From Hippophae tibetana (Eukaryota; Streptophyta; Magnoliopsida; Rosales; Elaeagnaceae), in contig CM072801.1 of assembly GCA_037013495.1 (NCBI GenBank), positions 81,391,816 through 81,455,815 of the forward strand: a DNA stretch of 64,000 nt, given 5' to 3'. A program made the position numbers and the translations under genes. Numbering within the stretch: the stretch's first letter is position 1; each line of letters starts with the position of its first letter. This document shows positions 1 to 14,000 of the stretch, in pieces. Under the pieces are notes generated by a model, which worked only from the letters and a program-made list of their open reading frames with translations, searched no databases and was not told the origin of the DNA.

Positions 1-3000
1 CTGTAAATGAGATATTGGATCCGACAAAGGTTTCTTTATTTTTTTGGTCATTAAATCTGTATTCTTCCTAAAAACGTATGGGAGCAGAAAAAGAAAGGGG
101 CTAGTTTTCAAAACTTCGAAAATACGAAAACATTTGATGAATCAGACTTCCAACATCAAATGACCATAACTTTTAACTAGGGTATCGTAACGACTATTAT
201 AATATATCAAAATCGGAGCTCGTCTCGATCCATACAATAATTGTTGGCCTAGCATTGGAACCTGATTTCTCTACCCAAATTCCACCGTTTACATAACTTA
301 TCGAGGGTTTTAAGATTTTGTCGTAAATTTGCGGTTTACTTACCTTCGATTTGAATCAATAGAGCTGTAAATGAGATATTGCATCCGACAAAGGTTTCTT
401 TATTTATTTGGTCAATAAATCTGTATTCTTCCTAAAAAAACTATGGGAGCAGAAAAAGAAAGGGGCTAGTTTTCATAATTTCAAAAATAACAAAACATTT
501 GATGAATCAGACTTCCAACATCAAATGACCATAACTTTTAACTAGGGTATCGTAACGACTATTATAATATATCAAAATCGGAGCTCGTCTCGATCCATAC
601 AATAATTGTTGGCCTAGCATTGGAACATGATTTCTGTACCCAAATTCCATCGTTTACATAACTTATCGAGGGTTTTAAGATTTTGTCGTAAATTTGCGGT
701 TTACTTACCTTCGATATGATTCAATAGAGCTGTCAATGAGATATTGGTTCAGACAAAGGTTTCCTTATTTATTTGGTCAATAAATCTGTATTCTTCCTAA
801 AACTGTATGGGAGCAGAAAAAGAAAGGGGCTAGTTTTCAAAACTTCACAAATACGAAAACATTTGATGAATTAGACTTCCAACATCAAATGACCATTATT
901 TTTAACTGGGGTATCGTAACGACTATTATAATATATCAAAATAGGAGCTCATATCGATCCATACAATAATTGTTGGCCTAGAATTGGAACCTGATTTCTG
1001 TACCCAAATTCCATCGTTTACATAACTTATCGAGGGTTTGAAGATTTTGTCGTAAATTTCCGGTTTACTTACTTTCGATTTGAATCGATAGAGCTGTAAA
1101 TGAGATATTGGATCCGACAAAGGTTTCTTTATTTTTTTGGTCATTAAATCTGTATTCTTCCTAAAAACGTATGGGAGCAGAAAAAGAAAGGGGCTAGTTT
1201 TCAAAACTTCGAAAATACGAAAACATTTGATGAATCAGACTTTCAACATCAAATGACCATAACTTTTAACTGGGGTATCGTAACGACTATTATAATATAT
1301 CAAAATCGGAGCTCGTCTCGATCCATACAATAATTGTTGGCCTAGCATTGGAACCTGATTTCTCTACCCAAATTCCACCGTTTACATAACTTATCGAGGG
1401 TTTTAAGATTTTGTCGTAAATTTGCGGTTTACTTACCTTCGATTTGAATCAATAGAGCTGTAAATGAGATATTGCATCCGACAAAGGTTTCTTTATTTAT
1501 TTGGTCAATAAATCTGTATTCTTCCTAAAAAAACTATGGGAGCAGAAAAAGAAAGGGGCTAGTTTTCATAATTTCAAAAATAACAAAACATTTGATGAAT
1601 CAGACTTCCAACATCAAATGACCATAACTTTTAACTAGGGTATCGTAACGACTATTATAATATATCAAAATCGGAGCTCGTCTCGATCCATACAATAATT
1701 GTTGGCCTAGCATTGGAACATGATTTCTGTACCCAAATTCCATCGTTTACATAACTTATCGAGGGTTTGAAGATTTCGTCGTAAATTTGTGGTTTACTTA
1801 CCTTCGATTTGAATCAATAGAGCTGTCAATGAGATATTGGCATCCGACAAAGGTTTATTTTTTTATTTGGTTAATATATCTGTATTCTTCCTAAAAAAAC
1901 TATGGGAGCAGAAAAAGAAAGGGGCTAGTTTTCATAATTTCAAAAATAACAAAACATTTGATAAATCAGACTTCCAACATCAAATGACCATAACTTTTGA
2001 CTGGGGTATCGTAACGACTATTATAATATATCAAATCGGAGCTCGTCTCGATGCATACAATAATTGTTGGCCTCGGAATGGAACCTGATTTCTGTAACCA
2101 AATTCCATCGTGTACATAACCTATCGAGGGTTTGAAGATTTTGTCGTAAATTTCCGGTTTACTTACCTTCGATATGATTCAATAGAGCTGTAAATGAGAT
2201 ATTGGTTTCGACAAAGGTTTCTTTATTTATTTGGTCATTAAATCTGTATTCTTCCTAAAAACGTATGGGAGCAGAAAAAGAAAAGGGCTAGTTTTCAAAA
2301 CTTCGAAAATACGAAAACATTTGATGAATCAGACTTCCAACATCAAATGACCATAACTTTTAACTCGGGTATCGTAACGACTATTATAATATATCAAAAT
2401 CGGAACTCGTCTCGATCCATACAATAATTGTTGGCCTAGCATTGGAACCTGATTTCTGTACCCAAATTCCATCGTTTACATAACTTATCGACGGTTTTAT
2501 GATTTTGTCGTAAATTTGCGGTTTACTTACCTTCGATATGATTCAATAGAGCTGTCAATGAGATATTGCATCCGACAAAGGTTTCTTTATTTATTTGGTC
2601 AATAAATCTGTATTCTTCCTAAAAACGTATGGGAGCAGAAAAAGAAAGGGGCTAGTTTTCATAATTTCAAAAATAACAAAACATTTGATGAATCAGACTT
2701 ACAACATCAAATGACCATAACTTTTGACTGGGGTATCGTAACGACTATTATAATATATCAAATCGGAGCTCGTCTCGATCCATACAATAATTGTTGGCCT
2801 CGGAATGGAACCTGATTTCTATACCCAAATTCCATCGTGTACATAACCTATCGATGGTTTTAAGATTTTGTCGTAAATTTGCGGTTTACTTACCTTCAAT
2901 ATGATTCAATAGAGCTGTCAATGAGATATTGGTTTCGACAAAGGTTTCTTTATTTATTTGTTATTTAAATCTGTATTCATCCTAAAAATGTATGGGAGCA

Positions 3001-4400
3001 GAAAAAGAAAGGGGCTAGTTTACATAATTTCAAAAATAACAAAACATTTGATGAATCAGACTTCCAACATCAAATGACCATAACTTTTGACTGGGGTATC
3101 GTAACGACTATTATAATATATCAAATCGGAGCTCGTCTCGATGCATACAATAATTGTTGGCCTCGGAATGGAACCTGATTTCTGTAACCAAATTCCATCG
3201 TGTACATAACCTATCGAGGGTTTGAAGATTTTGTCGTAAATTTGCGGTTTACTTACCTTCGATATGATTCAATAGAGCTGTCAATGAGATATTGGTTTCG
3301 ACAAAGGTTTCTTTATTTATTTGGTCATTATATCTGTATTCTTCCTAAAAACGTATGGGAGCAGAAAAAGAAAAGGACTAGTTTTCAAAACTTCAAAAAT
3401 ACGAAAACATTTGATGAATCAGACTTCCAACATCAAATGACCATAACTTTTAACTCGGGTATCGTAACGACTATTATAATATATCAAAATCGGAACTCGT
3501 CTCGATCCATACAATAATTGTTGGCCTAGCATTGGAACCTGATTTCTGTACCCAAATTCCATCGTTTACATAACTTATCGACGGTTTTATGATTTTGTCG
3601 TAAATTTGCGGTTTACTTACCTTCGATATTATTCAATAGAGCTGTCAATGAGATATTGCTTTCGACAAAGGTTTCTTTATTTATTTGGTCATTAAATCTG
3701 TATTCTTCCTAAAAACGTATGGGAGCAGAAAAAGAAAGGGGCTAGTTTTCATAATTTCAAAAATAACAAAACATTTGATGAATCAGACTTCCAACATCAA
3801 ATGACCATAACTTTTAACTAGTGTATCGTAACGAATATTATAATATATCAAAATCGGAGCTCGTCTCGATCCATACAATAATTGTTGGCCTAACATTGGA
3901 ACCTGATTTTTGTACACAAATTCCATCGTTTACATAACTTATCGAGGGTTTTAAGATTTTGTCGTAAATTTGCGGTTTACTTACCTTCGATATGATTCAA
4001 TAGAGCTGTCAATGAGATATTGGTTCCGACAAAGGTTTCTTTATTTATTTGGTCATTAAATCTGTATTCTTCCTAAAACCGTATGGGAGCAGAAAAAGAA
4101 AGGGGCTAGTTTTCAAAACTTCACAAATACGAAAACATTTGATGAATCAGACTTCCAACATCAAATGACCATAACTTTTAACTGGGGTATCGTAACGACT
4201 ATTATAATATATCAAAATCGGAGCTCATCTCGATCCATACAATAATTGTTGGCCTAGCATTGGAACCTGATTTCTCTACCCAAATTCCATCGTTTACATA
4301 ACTTATCGAGGGTTTTAAGATTTTGTCGTAAATTTCCTGTTTACTTACTTTCTATTTGAATCGATAGAGCTGTAAATGAGATATTGCATCCGACAAAGGT
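1..4400. repeat. Irregular satellite block, loosely trimeric
   Basis: The first three monomers (start to about 1093) recur from 1094, giving an A-B-C spacing of about 1093 bp. The B monomer here is mosaic, with a B-type front, A-type middle (AACTAGGG, CTAGCATTGG) and B-type end. From about 1.8 kb the class order becomes irregular, with B-like and mixed monomers in succession. No long HOR spacing is maintained, so this looks like an older or less homogenised stretch than the blocks to its right. Confidence 0.6.
131..162. repeat. 9-bp inverted repeat in each satellite monomer (example)
   Basis: CATTTGATG (131-139) and CATCAAATG (154-162) are perfect reverse complements separated by 14 nt. The same dyad occurs in nearly every monomer of both arms, and the main exception is a C-monomer haplotype with CATCCAATG. 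A second, shorter dyad, ACAAT-A-ATTGT, lies about 80 bp downstream in most monomers. Dyad symmetries are reported as a recurrent property of centromeric satellites. A function here is inferred only from conservation within the array. Confidence 0.8.
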
Positions 4401-7400
4401 TTATTTATTTATTTGGTTAATAAATCTGTATTCTTCCTAAAAAAACTATGGGAGCAGAAAAAGAAAGGGGCTAGTTTTCATAATTTCAAAAATAACAAAA
4501 CATTTGATGAATCAGACTTCCAACATCAAATGACCAAAACTTTTGACTGGGGTTTCGTAACGACTATTATAATATATCAAATTGGAGCTCGTCTCGATCC
4601 ATACAATAATTGTTGGCCTCGGAATGGAACCTGATTTCTGTACCCAAATTCCATCGTGTACATAACCTATCGATGGTTTTAAGATTTTGTCGTAAATTTG
4701 CGGTTTACTTACCTTCGATATTATTCAATAGAGCTGTCAATGAGATATTGGTTTCGACAAATGTTTCTTTATTTATTTGGTCATTAAATCTGTATTCTTC
4801 CTAAAAACGTATGGGAGCAGAAAAAGAAAGGGGCTAGTTTTCAAAACTTCAAAAATACGAAAACATTTGATGAATCAGACTTCCAACATCAAATGACCAT
4901 AACTTTTAACTCGGGTATCGTAACGACTATTATAATATATCAAAATCGGAGCACGTCTCGATCCATACAATAATTGTTGGCCTAGAATTGGAACCTGATT
5001 TATGTACCCAAATTCCATCGTTTACATAACTTATCGAGGGTTTGAAGATTTTGTCGTAAATTTCCGGTTTACTTACTTTCGATTTGAATCGATAGAGCTG
5101 CAAATGAGATATTGGATCCGACAAAGGTTTCTTTATTTATTTGGTCATTAAATCTGTATTCTTCCTAAAACCGTATGGGAGCAGAAAAAGAAAGGGGCTA
5201 GTTTTCAAAACTTCGAAAATACGAAAACATTTGATGAATCAGACTTCCAACATCAAATGACCATAACTTTTAACTGGGGTATCGTAACGACTATTATAAT
5301 ATATCAAAATCGGAGCTCATCTCGATCCATACAATAATTGTTGGCCTAGCGTTGGAACCTGATTTCTCTACCCAAATTCCATCGTTTACATAACTTATCG
5401 AGGGTTTTAAGATTTTGTCGTAAATTTCCGGTTTACTTACTTTCGATTTGAATCAATAGAGCTGTAAATGAGATATTGCATCCGACAAAGGTTTATTTAT
5501 TTATTTGGTTAATAAATCTGTATTCTTCCTAAAAAAACTATGGGAGCAGAAAAAGAAAGGGGCTAGTTTTCATAATTTCAAAAATAACAAAACATTTGAT
5601 GAATCAGACTTCCAACATCAAATGACCAAAACTTTTGACTGGGGTTTCGTAACGACTATTATAATATATCAAATCGGAGCTCGTCTCGATCCATACAATA
5701 ATTGTTGGCCTCGGAATGGAACCTGATTTCTGTACCCAAATTCCATCGTGTACATAACCTATCGATGGTTTTAAGATTTTGTCGTAAATTTGCGGTTTAC
5801 TTACCTTCGATATTATTCAATAGAGCTGTCAATGAGATATTGGTTTCGACAAATGTTTCTTTATTTATTTGGTCATTAAATCTGTATTCTTCCTAAAAAC
5901 GTATGGGAGCAGAAAAAGAAAGGGGCTAGTTTTCAAAACTTCAAAAATACGAAAACATTTGATGAATCAGACTTCCAACATCAAATGACCATAACTTTTA
6001 ACTCGGGTATCGTAACGACTATTATAATATATCAAAATCGGAGCACGTCTCGATCCATACAATAATTGTTGGCCTAGAATTGGAACCTGATTTATGTACC
6101 CAAATTCCATCGTTTACATAACTTATCGAGGGTTTGAAGATTTTGTCGTAAATTTCCGGTTTACTTACTTTCGATTTGAATCGATAGAGCTGTAAATGAG
6201 ATATTGGATCCGACAAAGGTTTCTTTATTTTTTTGGTCATTAAATCTGTATTCTTCCTAAAAACGTATGGGAGCAGAAAAAGAAAGGGGCTAGTTTTCAA
6301 AACTTCGAAAATACGAAAACATTTGATGAATCAGACTTCCAACATCAAATGACCATAACTTTTAACTAGGGTATCGTAACGACTATTATAATATATCAAA
6401 ATCGGAGCTCGTCTCGATCCATACAATAATTGTTGGCCTAGCATTGGAACCTGATTTCTCTACCCAAATTCCATCGTTTACATAACTTATCGAGGGTTTT
6501 AAGATTTTGTCGTAAATTTGCAGTTTACTTACCTTCGATTTGAATCAATAGAGCTGTAAATGAGATATTGCATCCGACAAAGGTTTCTTTATTTATTTGG
6601 TCAATAAATCTGTATTCTTTCTAAAAAAACTATGGGAGCAGAAAAAGAAAGGGGCTAGTTTTCATAATTTCAAAAATAACAAAACATTTGATGAATCAGA
6701 CTTCCAACATCAAATGACCATAACTTTTGACTGGGGTATCGTAACGACAATTATAATATATCAAATCGGAGCTCGTCTCGATCCATACAATAATTGTTGG
6801 CCTCGGAATGGAACCTGATTTCTGTACCCAAATTCCATCGTGTACATGACCTATCGATGGTTTTAAGATTTTGTCGTAAATTAGCGGTTTACTTACCTTC
6901 GATATGATTCAATAGAGCTGTCAATGAGATATTGGTTTCGACAAAGGTTTCTTTATTTATTTGGTCATTAAATCTGTATTCTTCCTAAAAACGTATGGGA
7001 GTAGAAAAAGAAAGGGGCTAGTTTTCAAAACTTCAAAAATACGAAAACATTTGATGAATCAGACTTCCAACATCAAATGACCATAACTTTTAACTCGGGT
7101 ATCGTAACGACTATTATAATATATCAAAATCGGAGCACGTCTCGATCCATACAATAATTGTTGGCCTAGAATTGGAACCTGATTTCCGTACCCAAATTCC
7201 ATCGTTTACATAACTTATCGAGGGTTTGAAGATTTTGTCGTAAATTTCCGGTTTACTTACTTTCGATTTGAATCGATAGAGCTGTAAATGAGATATTGGA
7301 TCAGACAAAGGTTTCTTTATTTTTTTGGTCATTAAATCTGTATTCTTCCTAAAAACGTATGGGAGCAGAAAAAGAAAGGGGCTAGTTTTCCAAACTTCGA

Positions 7401-8000
7401 AAATACGAAAACATTTGATGAATCAGACTTCCAACATCAAATGACCATACCTTTTAACTAGGGTATCGTAACGACTATTATAATATATCAAAATCGGAGC
7501 TCGTCTCGATCCATACAACAATTGTTGGCCTAGCATTGGAACCTGATTTCTGTACCCAAATTCCATCGTTTACATAACTTATCGAGGGTTTTAAGATTTT
7601 GTCGTAAATTTGCGGTTTACTTACCTTCGATTTGAATCAATAGAGCTGTAAATGAGATATTGCATCCGACAAAGGTTTCTTTATTTAGTTGGTAAATAAA
7701 TCTGTATTCTTCCTAAAAAAACTATGGGAGCAGAAAAAGAAAGGGGCTAGTTTTCATAATTTCAAAAATAACAAAACATTTGATGAATCAGACTTCCAAC
7801 ATCAAATGACCATAACTTTTGACTGGGGTATCGTAACGACTATTATAATATATCAAATCGGAGCTCGACTCGATCCATACAATAATTGTTGGCCTCGGAA
7901 TGGAACCTGATTCCTGTACCCAAATTCCATCGTGTACATAGCCTATCGATGGTTTTAAGATTTTGTCGTAAATTTGCGGTTTACTTACCTTCGATATGAT
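4400..8000. repeat. Trimer HOR block (A-B-C, 1092 bp)
   Basis: Equivalent B-monomer positions fall at 4413, 5505, 6597 and 7689, exactly 1092 bp apart (three monomers). The units starting at 4413 and 5505 are near identical and share private variants (GACCAAAACTTTT, GGGGTTTCGTAACG and an ATGTTTCTTT variant). Later units lose these variants. This is the clearest display of the basic trimer from which the longer HORs appear to derive. Confidence 0.8.
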
Positions 8001-11000
8001 TCAATAGAGCTGTCAATGAGATATTGGTTTCGACAAAGGTTTCTTTATTTATTTGGTCATTAAATCTGTATTCTTCCTAAAAACGTATGGGAGCAGAAAA
8101 AGAAAGGGGCTAGTTTTCATAATTTCAAAAATAACAAAACATTTGATGAATCAGACTTCCAACATCAAATGACCATAACTTTTGACTGGGGTATCGTAAC
8201 GACTATTATAATATATCAAATCGGAGCTCGTCTCGATCCATACAATAATTGTTGGCCTCGGAATGGAACATGATTTCTGTACCCAAATTCCATCGTGTAC
8301 ATAACCTATCGATGGTTTTAAGATTTTGTCGTACATTTGCGGTTTACTTACCTTCGATATGATTCAATAGAGCTGTCAATGAGATATTGGTTTCGACAAA
8401 GGTTTCTTTATTTATTTGGTCATTAAATCTGTATTCTTCCTAAAAACGTATGGGAGCAGAAAAAGAAAGGGGCTAGTTTTCAAAACTTCAAAAATACGAA
8501 AACATTTGATGAATCAGACTTCCAACATCAAATGCCCATAACTTTTAACTCGGGTATCGTAACGACTATTATAATATATCAAAATCGGAGCACGTCTCGA
8601 TCCATACAATAATTGTTGGCCTAGAATTGGAACCTGATTTCCGTACCCAAATTCCATCGTTTACATAACTTATCGAGGGTTTGAAGATTTTGTCGTAAAT
8701 TTCCGGTTTACTTACTTTCGATTTGAATCGATAGAGCTGTAAATGAGATATTGGATCCGACAAAGGTTTCTTTATTTTTTTGGTCATTAAATCTGTATTC
8801 TTCCTAAAAACGTATGGGAGCAGAAAAAGAAAGGGGCTAGTTTTCAAAACTTCAAAAATACGAAAACATTTGATGAATCAGACTTCCAACATCAAATAAC
8901 CATAACTTTTAACTAGGGTATCGTAACGAATATTATAATATATCAAAATCGGAGCTCCTCTCGATCCATACAACAATTGGTGGCCTAGCATTGGAACCTG
9001 ATTTCTGTACCCAAATTCCATCGTTTACATAACTTATCGAGGGTTTGAAGATTTTGTCGTAAATTTGCGGTTTACTTACCTTCGATTTGAATTAATAGAG
9101 CTGTAAATGAGATATTGCATCCGACAAAGGTTTCTTTATTTATTTGGTAAATAAATCTGTATTCTTCCTAAAAAAACTATGGGAGCAGAAAAAGAAAGGG
9201 GCTAGTTTTCATAATTTCAAAAATAACAAAACATTTGATGAATCAGACTTCCAACATCAAATGACCATAACTTTTGACTGGGGTATCGTAACGACAATTA
9301 TAATATATCAAATCGGAGCTCGTCTCGATCCATACAATAATTGTTGGCCTCGGAATGGAATCTGATTTCTGTACCCAAATTCCATCGTGTACATAACCTA
9401 TCGATGGTTTTAAGATTTTGTCGTAAATTAGCGGTTTACTTACCTTCGATATGATTCAATAGAGCTGTCAATGAGATATTGGTTTCGACAAAGGTTTCTT
9501 TATTTATTTGGTCATTAAATCTGTATTCTTCCTAAAAACGTATGGGAGTAGAAAAAGAAAGGGGCTAGTTTTCAAAACTTCAAAAATACGAAAACATTTG
9601 ATGAATCAGACTTCCAACATCAAATGACCATAACTTTTAACTCGGGTATCGTAACGACTATTATAATATATCAAAATCGGAGCACGTCTCGATCCATACA
9701 ATAATTGTTGGCCTAGAATTGGAACCTGATTTCAGTACCCAAATTCCATCGTTTACATAACTTATCGAGGGTTTGAAGATTTTGTCGTAAATTTCCGGTT
9801 TACTTACTTTCGATTTGAATCGATAGAGCTGTAAATGAGATATTGGATCCGACAAAGGTTTCTTTATTTTTTTGGTCATTAAATCTGTATTCTTCCTAAA
9901 AACGTATGGGAGCAGAAAAAGAAAGGGGCTAGTTTTCAAAACTTCAAAAATACGAAAACATTTGATGAATCAGACTTCCAACATCAAATAACCATAACTT
10001 TTAACTAGGGTATCGTAACGAATATTATAATATATCAAAATCGGAGCTCCTCTCGATCCATACAACAATTGGTGGCCTAGCATTGGAACCTGATTTCTGT
10101 ACCCAAATTCCATCGTTTACATAACTTATCGAGGGTTTGAAGATTTTGTCGTAAATTTGCGGTTTACTTACCTTCGATTTGAATTAATAGAGCTGTAAAT
10201 GAGATATTGCATCCGACAAAGGTTTCTTTATTTATTTGGTAAATAAATCTGTATTCTTCCTAAAAAAACTATGGGAGCAGAAAAAGAAAGGGGCTAGTTT
10301 TCATAATTTCAAAAATAAAAAAACATTTGATGAATCAGACTTCCAACATCAAATGACCATAACTTTTGACTGGGGTATCGTAACGACAATTATAATATAT
10401 CAAATCGGAGCTCGTCTCGATCCATACAATAATTGTTGGCCTCGGAATGGAATCTGATTTCTGTACCCAAATTCCATCGTGTACATAACCTATCGATGGT
10501 TTTAAGATTTTGTCGTAAATTAGCGGTTTACTTACCTTCGATATGATTCAATAGAGCTGTCAATGAGATATTGGTTTCGACAAAGGTTTCTTTATTTATT
10601 TGGTCATTAAATCTGTATTCTTCCTAAAAACGTATGGGAGTAGAAAAAAAAGGGGCTAGTTTTCAAAACTTCAAAAATACGAAAACATTTGATGAATCAG
10701 ACTTCCAACATCAAATGACCATAACTTTTAACTCGGGTATCGTAACGACTATTATAATATATCAAAATCGGACCACGTCTCGATCCATACAATAATTGTT
10801 GGCCTAGAATTGGAACCTGATTTCCGTACCCAAATTCCATCGTTTACATAACTTATCGAGGGTTTGAAGATTTTGTCGTAAATTTCCGGTTTACTTACTT
10901 TCGATTTGAATCGATAGAGCTGTAAATGAGATATTGGATCAGACAAAGGTTTCTTTATTTTTTTGGTCATTAAATTTGTATTCTTCCTAAAAACGTATGG

Positions 11001-14000
11001 GAGCAGAAAAAGAAAGGGGCTAGTTTTCCAAACTTCGAAAATACGAAAACATTTGATGAATCAGACTTCCAACATCAAAAGACCATAACTTTTAACTAGG
11101 GTATCGTAACGACTATTATAATATATCAAAATCGGAGCTCGTCTCGATCCATACAACAATTGTTGGCCTAGCATTGGAACCTGATTTCTGTACCCAAATT
11201 CCATCGTTTACATAACTTATCGAGGGTTTTAAGATTTTGTCGTAAATTTGCGGTTTACTTACCTTCGATTTGAATCAATAGAGCTGTAAATGAGATATTG
11301 CATCCGACAAAGGTTTCTTTATTTAGTTGGTAAATAAATCTGTATTCTTCCTAAAAAAACTATGGGAGCAGAAAAAGAAAGGGGCTAGTTTTCATAATTT
11401 CAAAAATAACAAAACATTTGATGAATCAGACTTCCAACATCAAATGACCATAACTTTTGACTGGGGTATCGTAACGACTATTATAATATATCAAATCGGA
11501 GCTCGACTCGATCCATACAATAATTGTTGGCCTCGGAATGGAACCTGATTCCTGTACCCAAATTCCATCGTGTACATAGCCTATCGATGGTTTTAAGATT
11601 TTGTCGTAAATTTGCGGTTTACTTACCTTCGATATGATTCAATAGAGCTGTCAATGAGATATTGGTTTCGACAAAGGTTTCTTTATTTATTTGGTCATTA
11701 AATCTGTATTCTTCCTAAAAACGTATGGGAGCAGAAAAAGAAAGGGGCTAGTTTTCATAATTTCAAAAATAACAAAACATTTGATGAATCAGACTTCCAA
11801 CATCAAATGACCATAACTTTTGACTGGGGTATCGTCACGACTATTATAATATATCAAATCGGAGCTCGTCTCGATCCATACAATAATTGTTGGCCTCGGA
11901 ATGGAACATGATTTCTGTACCCAAATTCCATCGTGTACATAACCTATCGATGGTTTTAAGATTTTGTCGTACATTTGCGGTTTACTTACCTTCGATATGA
12001 TTCAATAGAGCTGTCAATGAGATATTGGTTTCGACAAAGGTTTCTTTATTTATTTGGTCATTAAATCTGTATTCTTCCTAAAAACGTATGGGAGCAGAAA
12101 AAGAAAGGGGCTAGTTTTCAAAACTTCAAAAATACGAAAACATTTGATGAATCAGACTTCCAACATCAAATTACCATAACTTTTAACTCGGGTATCGTAA
12201 CGACTATTATAATATATCAAAATCGGAGCACGTCTCGATCCATACAATAATTGTTGGCCTAGAATTGGAACCTGATTTCCGTACCCAAATTCCATCGTTT
12301 ACATAACTTATCGAGGGTTTGAAGATTTTGTCGTAAATTTCCGGTTTACTTACTTTCGATTTGAATCGATAGAGCTGTAAATGAGATATTGGATCCGACA
12401 AAGGTTTCTTTATTTTTTTGGTCATTAAATCTGTATTCTTCCTAAAAACGTATGGGAGCAGAAAAAGAAAGGGGCTAGTTTTCAAAACTTCAAAAATACG
12501 AAAACATTTGATGAATCAGACTTCCAACATCAAATAACCATAACTTTTAACTAGGGTATCGTAACGAATATTATAATATATCAAAATCGGAGCTCGTCTC
12601 GATCCATACAACAATTGGTGGCCTAGCATTGGAACCTGATTTCTGTACCCAAATTCCATCGTTTACATAACTTATCGAGGGTTTGAAGATTTTGTCGTAA
12701 ATTTGCGGTTTACTTACCTTCGATTTGAATTAATAGAGCTGTAAATGAGATATTGCATCCAACAAAGGTTTCTTTATTTATTTGGTAAATAAATCTGTAT
12801 TCTTCCTAAAAAAACTATGGGAGCAGAAAAAGAAAGGGGCTAGTTTTCATAATTTCAAAAATAACAAAACATTTGATGAATCAGACTTCCAACATCAAAT
12901 GACCATAACTTTTGACTGGGGTATCGTAACGACAATCATAATATATCAAATCGGAGCTCGTCTCGATCCATACAATAATTGTTTGCCTCGGAATGGAACC
13001 TGATTTCTGTACCCAAATTCCATCGTGTACATAACCTATCGATGGTTTTAAGATTTTGTCGTAAATTAGCGGTTTACTTACCTTCGATATGATTCAATAG
13101 AGCTGTCAATGAGATATTGGGTTCGACAAAGGTTTCTTTATTTATTTGGTCATTAAATCTGTATTCTTCCTAAAAACGTATGGGAGTAGAAAAAGAAAGG
13201 GGCTAGTTTTCAAAACTTCAAAAATACGAAAACATTTGATGAATCAGACTTCCAACATCAAATGACCATAACTTTTAACTCGGGTATCGTAACGACTATT
13301 ATAATATATCAAAATCGGAGCACGTCTCGATCCATACAATAATTGTTGGCCTAGAATTGGAACCTGATTTCCGTACCCAAATTCCATCGTTTACATAACT
13401 TATCGAGGGTTTGAAGATTTTGTCGTAAATTTCCGGTTTACTTACTTTCGATTTGAATCGATAGAGCTGTAAATGAGATATTGGATCAGACAAAGGTTTC
13501 TTTATTTTTTTGGTCATTAAATCTGTATTCTTCCTAAAAACGTATGGGAGCAGAAAAAGAAAGGGGCTAGTTTTCCAAACTTCGAAAATACGAAAACATT
13601 TGATGAATCAGACTTCCAACATCAAATGACCATAACTTTTAACTAGGGTATCGTAACGACTATTATAATATATCAAAATCGGAGCTCGTCTCGATCCATA
13701 CAACAATTGTTGGCCTAGCATTGGAACCTGATTTCTGTACCCAAATTCCATCGTTTACATAACTTATCGAGGGTTTTAAGATTTTGTCGTAAATTTGCGG
13801 TTTACTTACCTTCGATTTGAATCAATAGAGCTGTAAATGAGATATTGCATCCGACAAAGGTTTCTTTATTTAGTTGGTAAATAAATCTGTATTCTTCCTA
13901 AAAAAACTATGGGAGCAGAAAAACAAAGGGGCTAGTTTTCATAATTTCAAAAATAACAAAACATTTGATGAATCAGACTTCCAACATCAAATGACCATAA
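6650..14000. repeat. 10-mer HOR (3638 bp), two copies
   Basis: Landmarks pair at a constant offset of 3638 bp: 7114/10752, 7689/11327, 8151/11789, 8569/12207, 9144/12782 and 9661/13299. Shared private variants include GACAATTATAAT, AAATTAGCGG, GGGAGTAGAA, GTACATTTGCGG and a CAACAATTGGTGG monomer. Ten monomers make the unit, about three trimers plus one extra monomer. Similarity fades near 6.65 kb and near 14.0 kb, so the boundaries are approximate. A 1092-bp repeat (9144/10236) is nested inside. Confidence 0.8.

Noticed and set aside
1-728. 364-bp monomer as a dimer of two ~182-bp halves
   Set aside because: The halves share only scattered words such as CATAACTT, with no convincing alignment by eye.
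4413-4634. Recurrent 73-92 codon frames throughout the satellite, on both strands
   Set aside because: They recur at monomer or trimer spacing, overlap on opposite strands, change length with single variants and resemble no protein family. They are by-products of the repeat.
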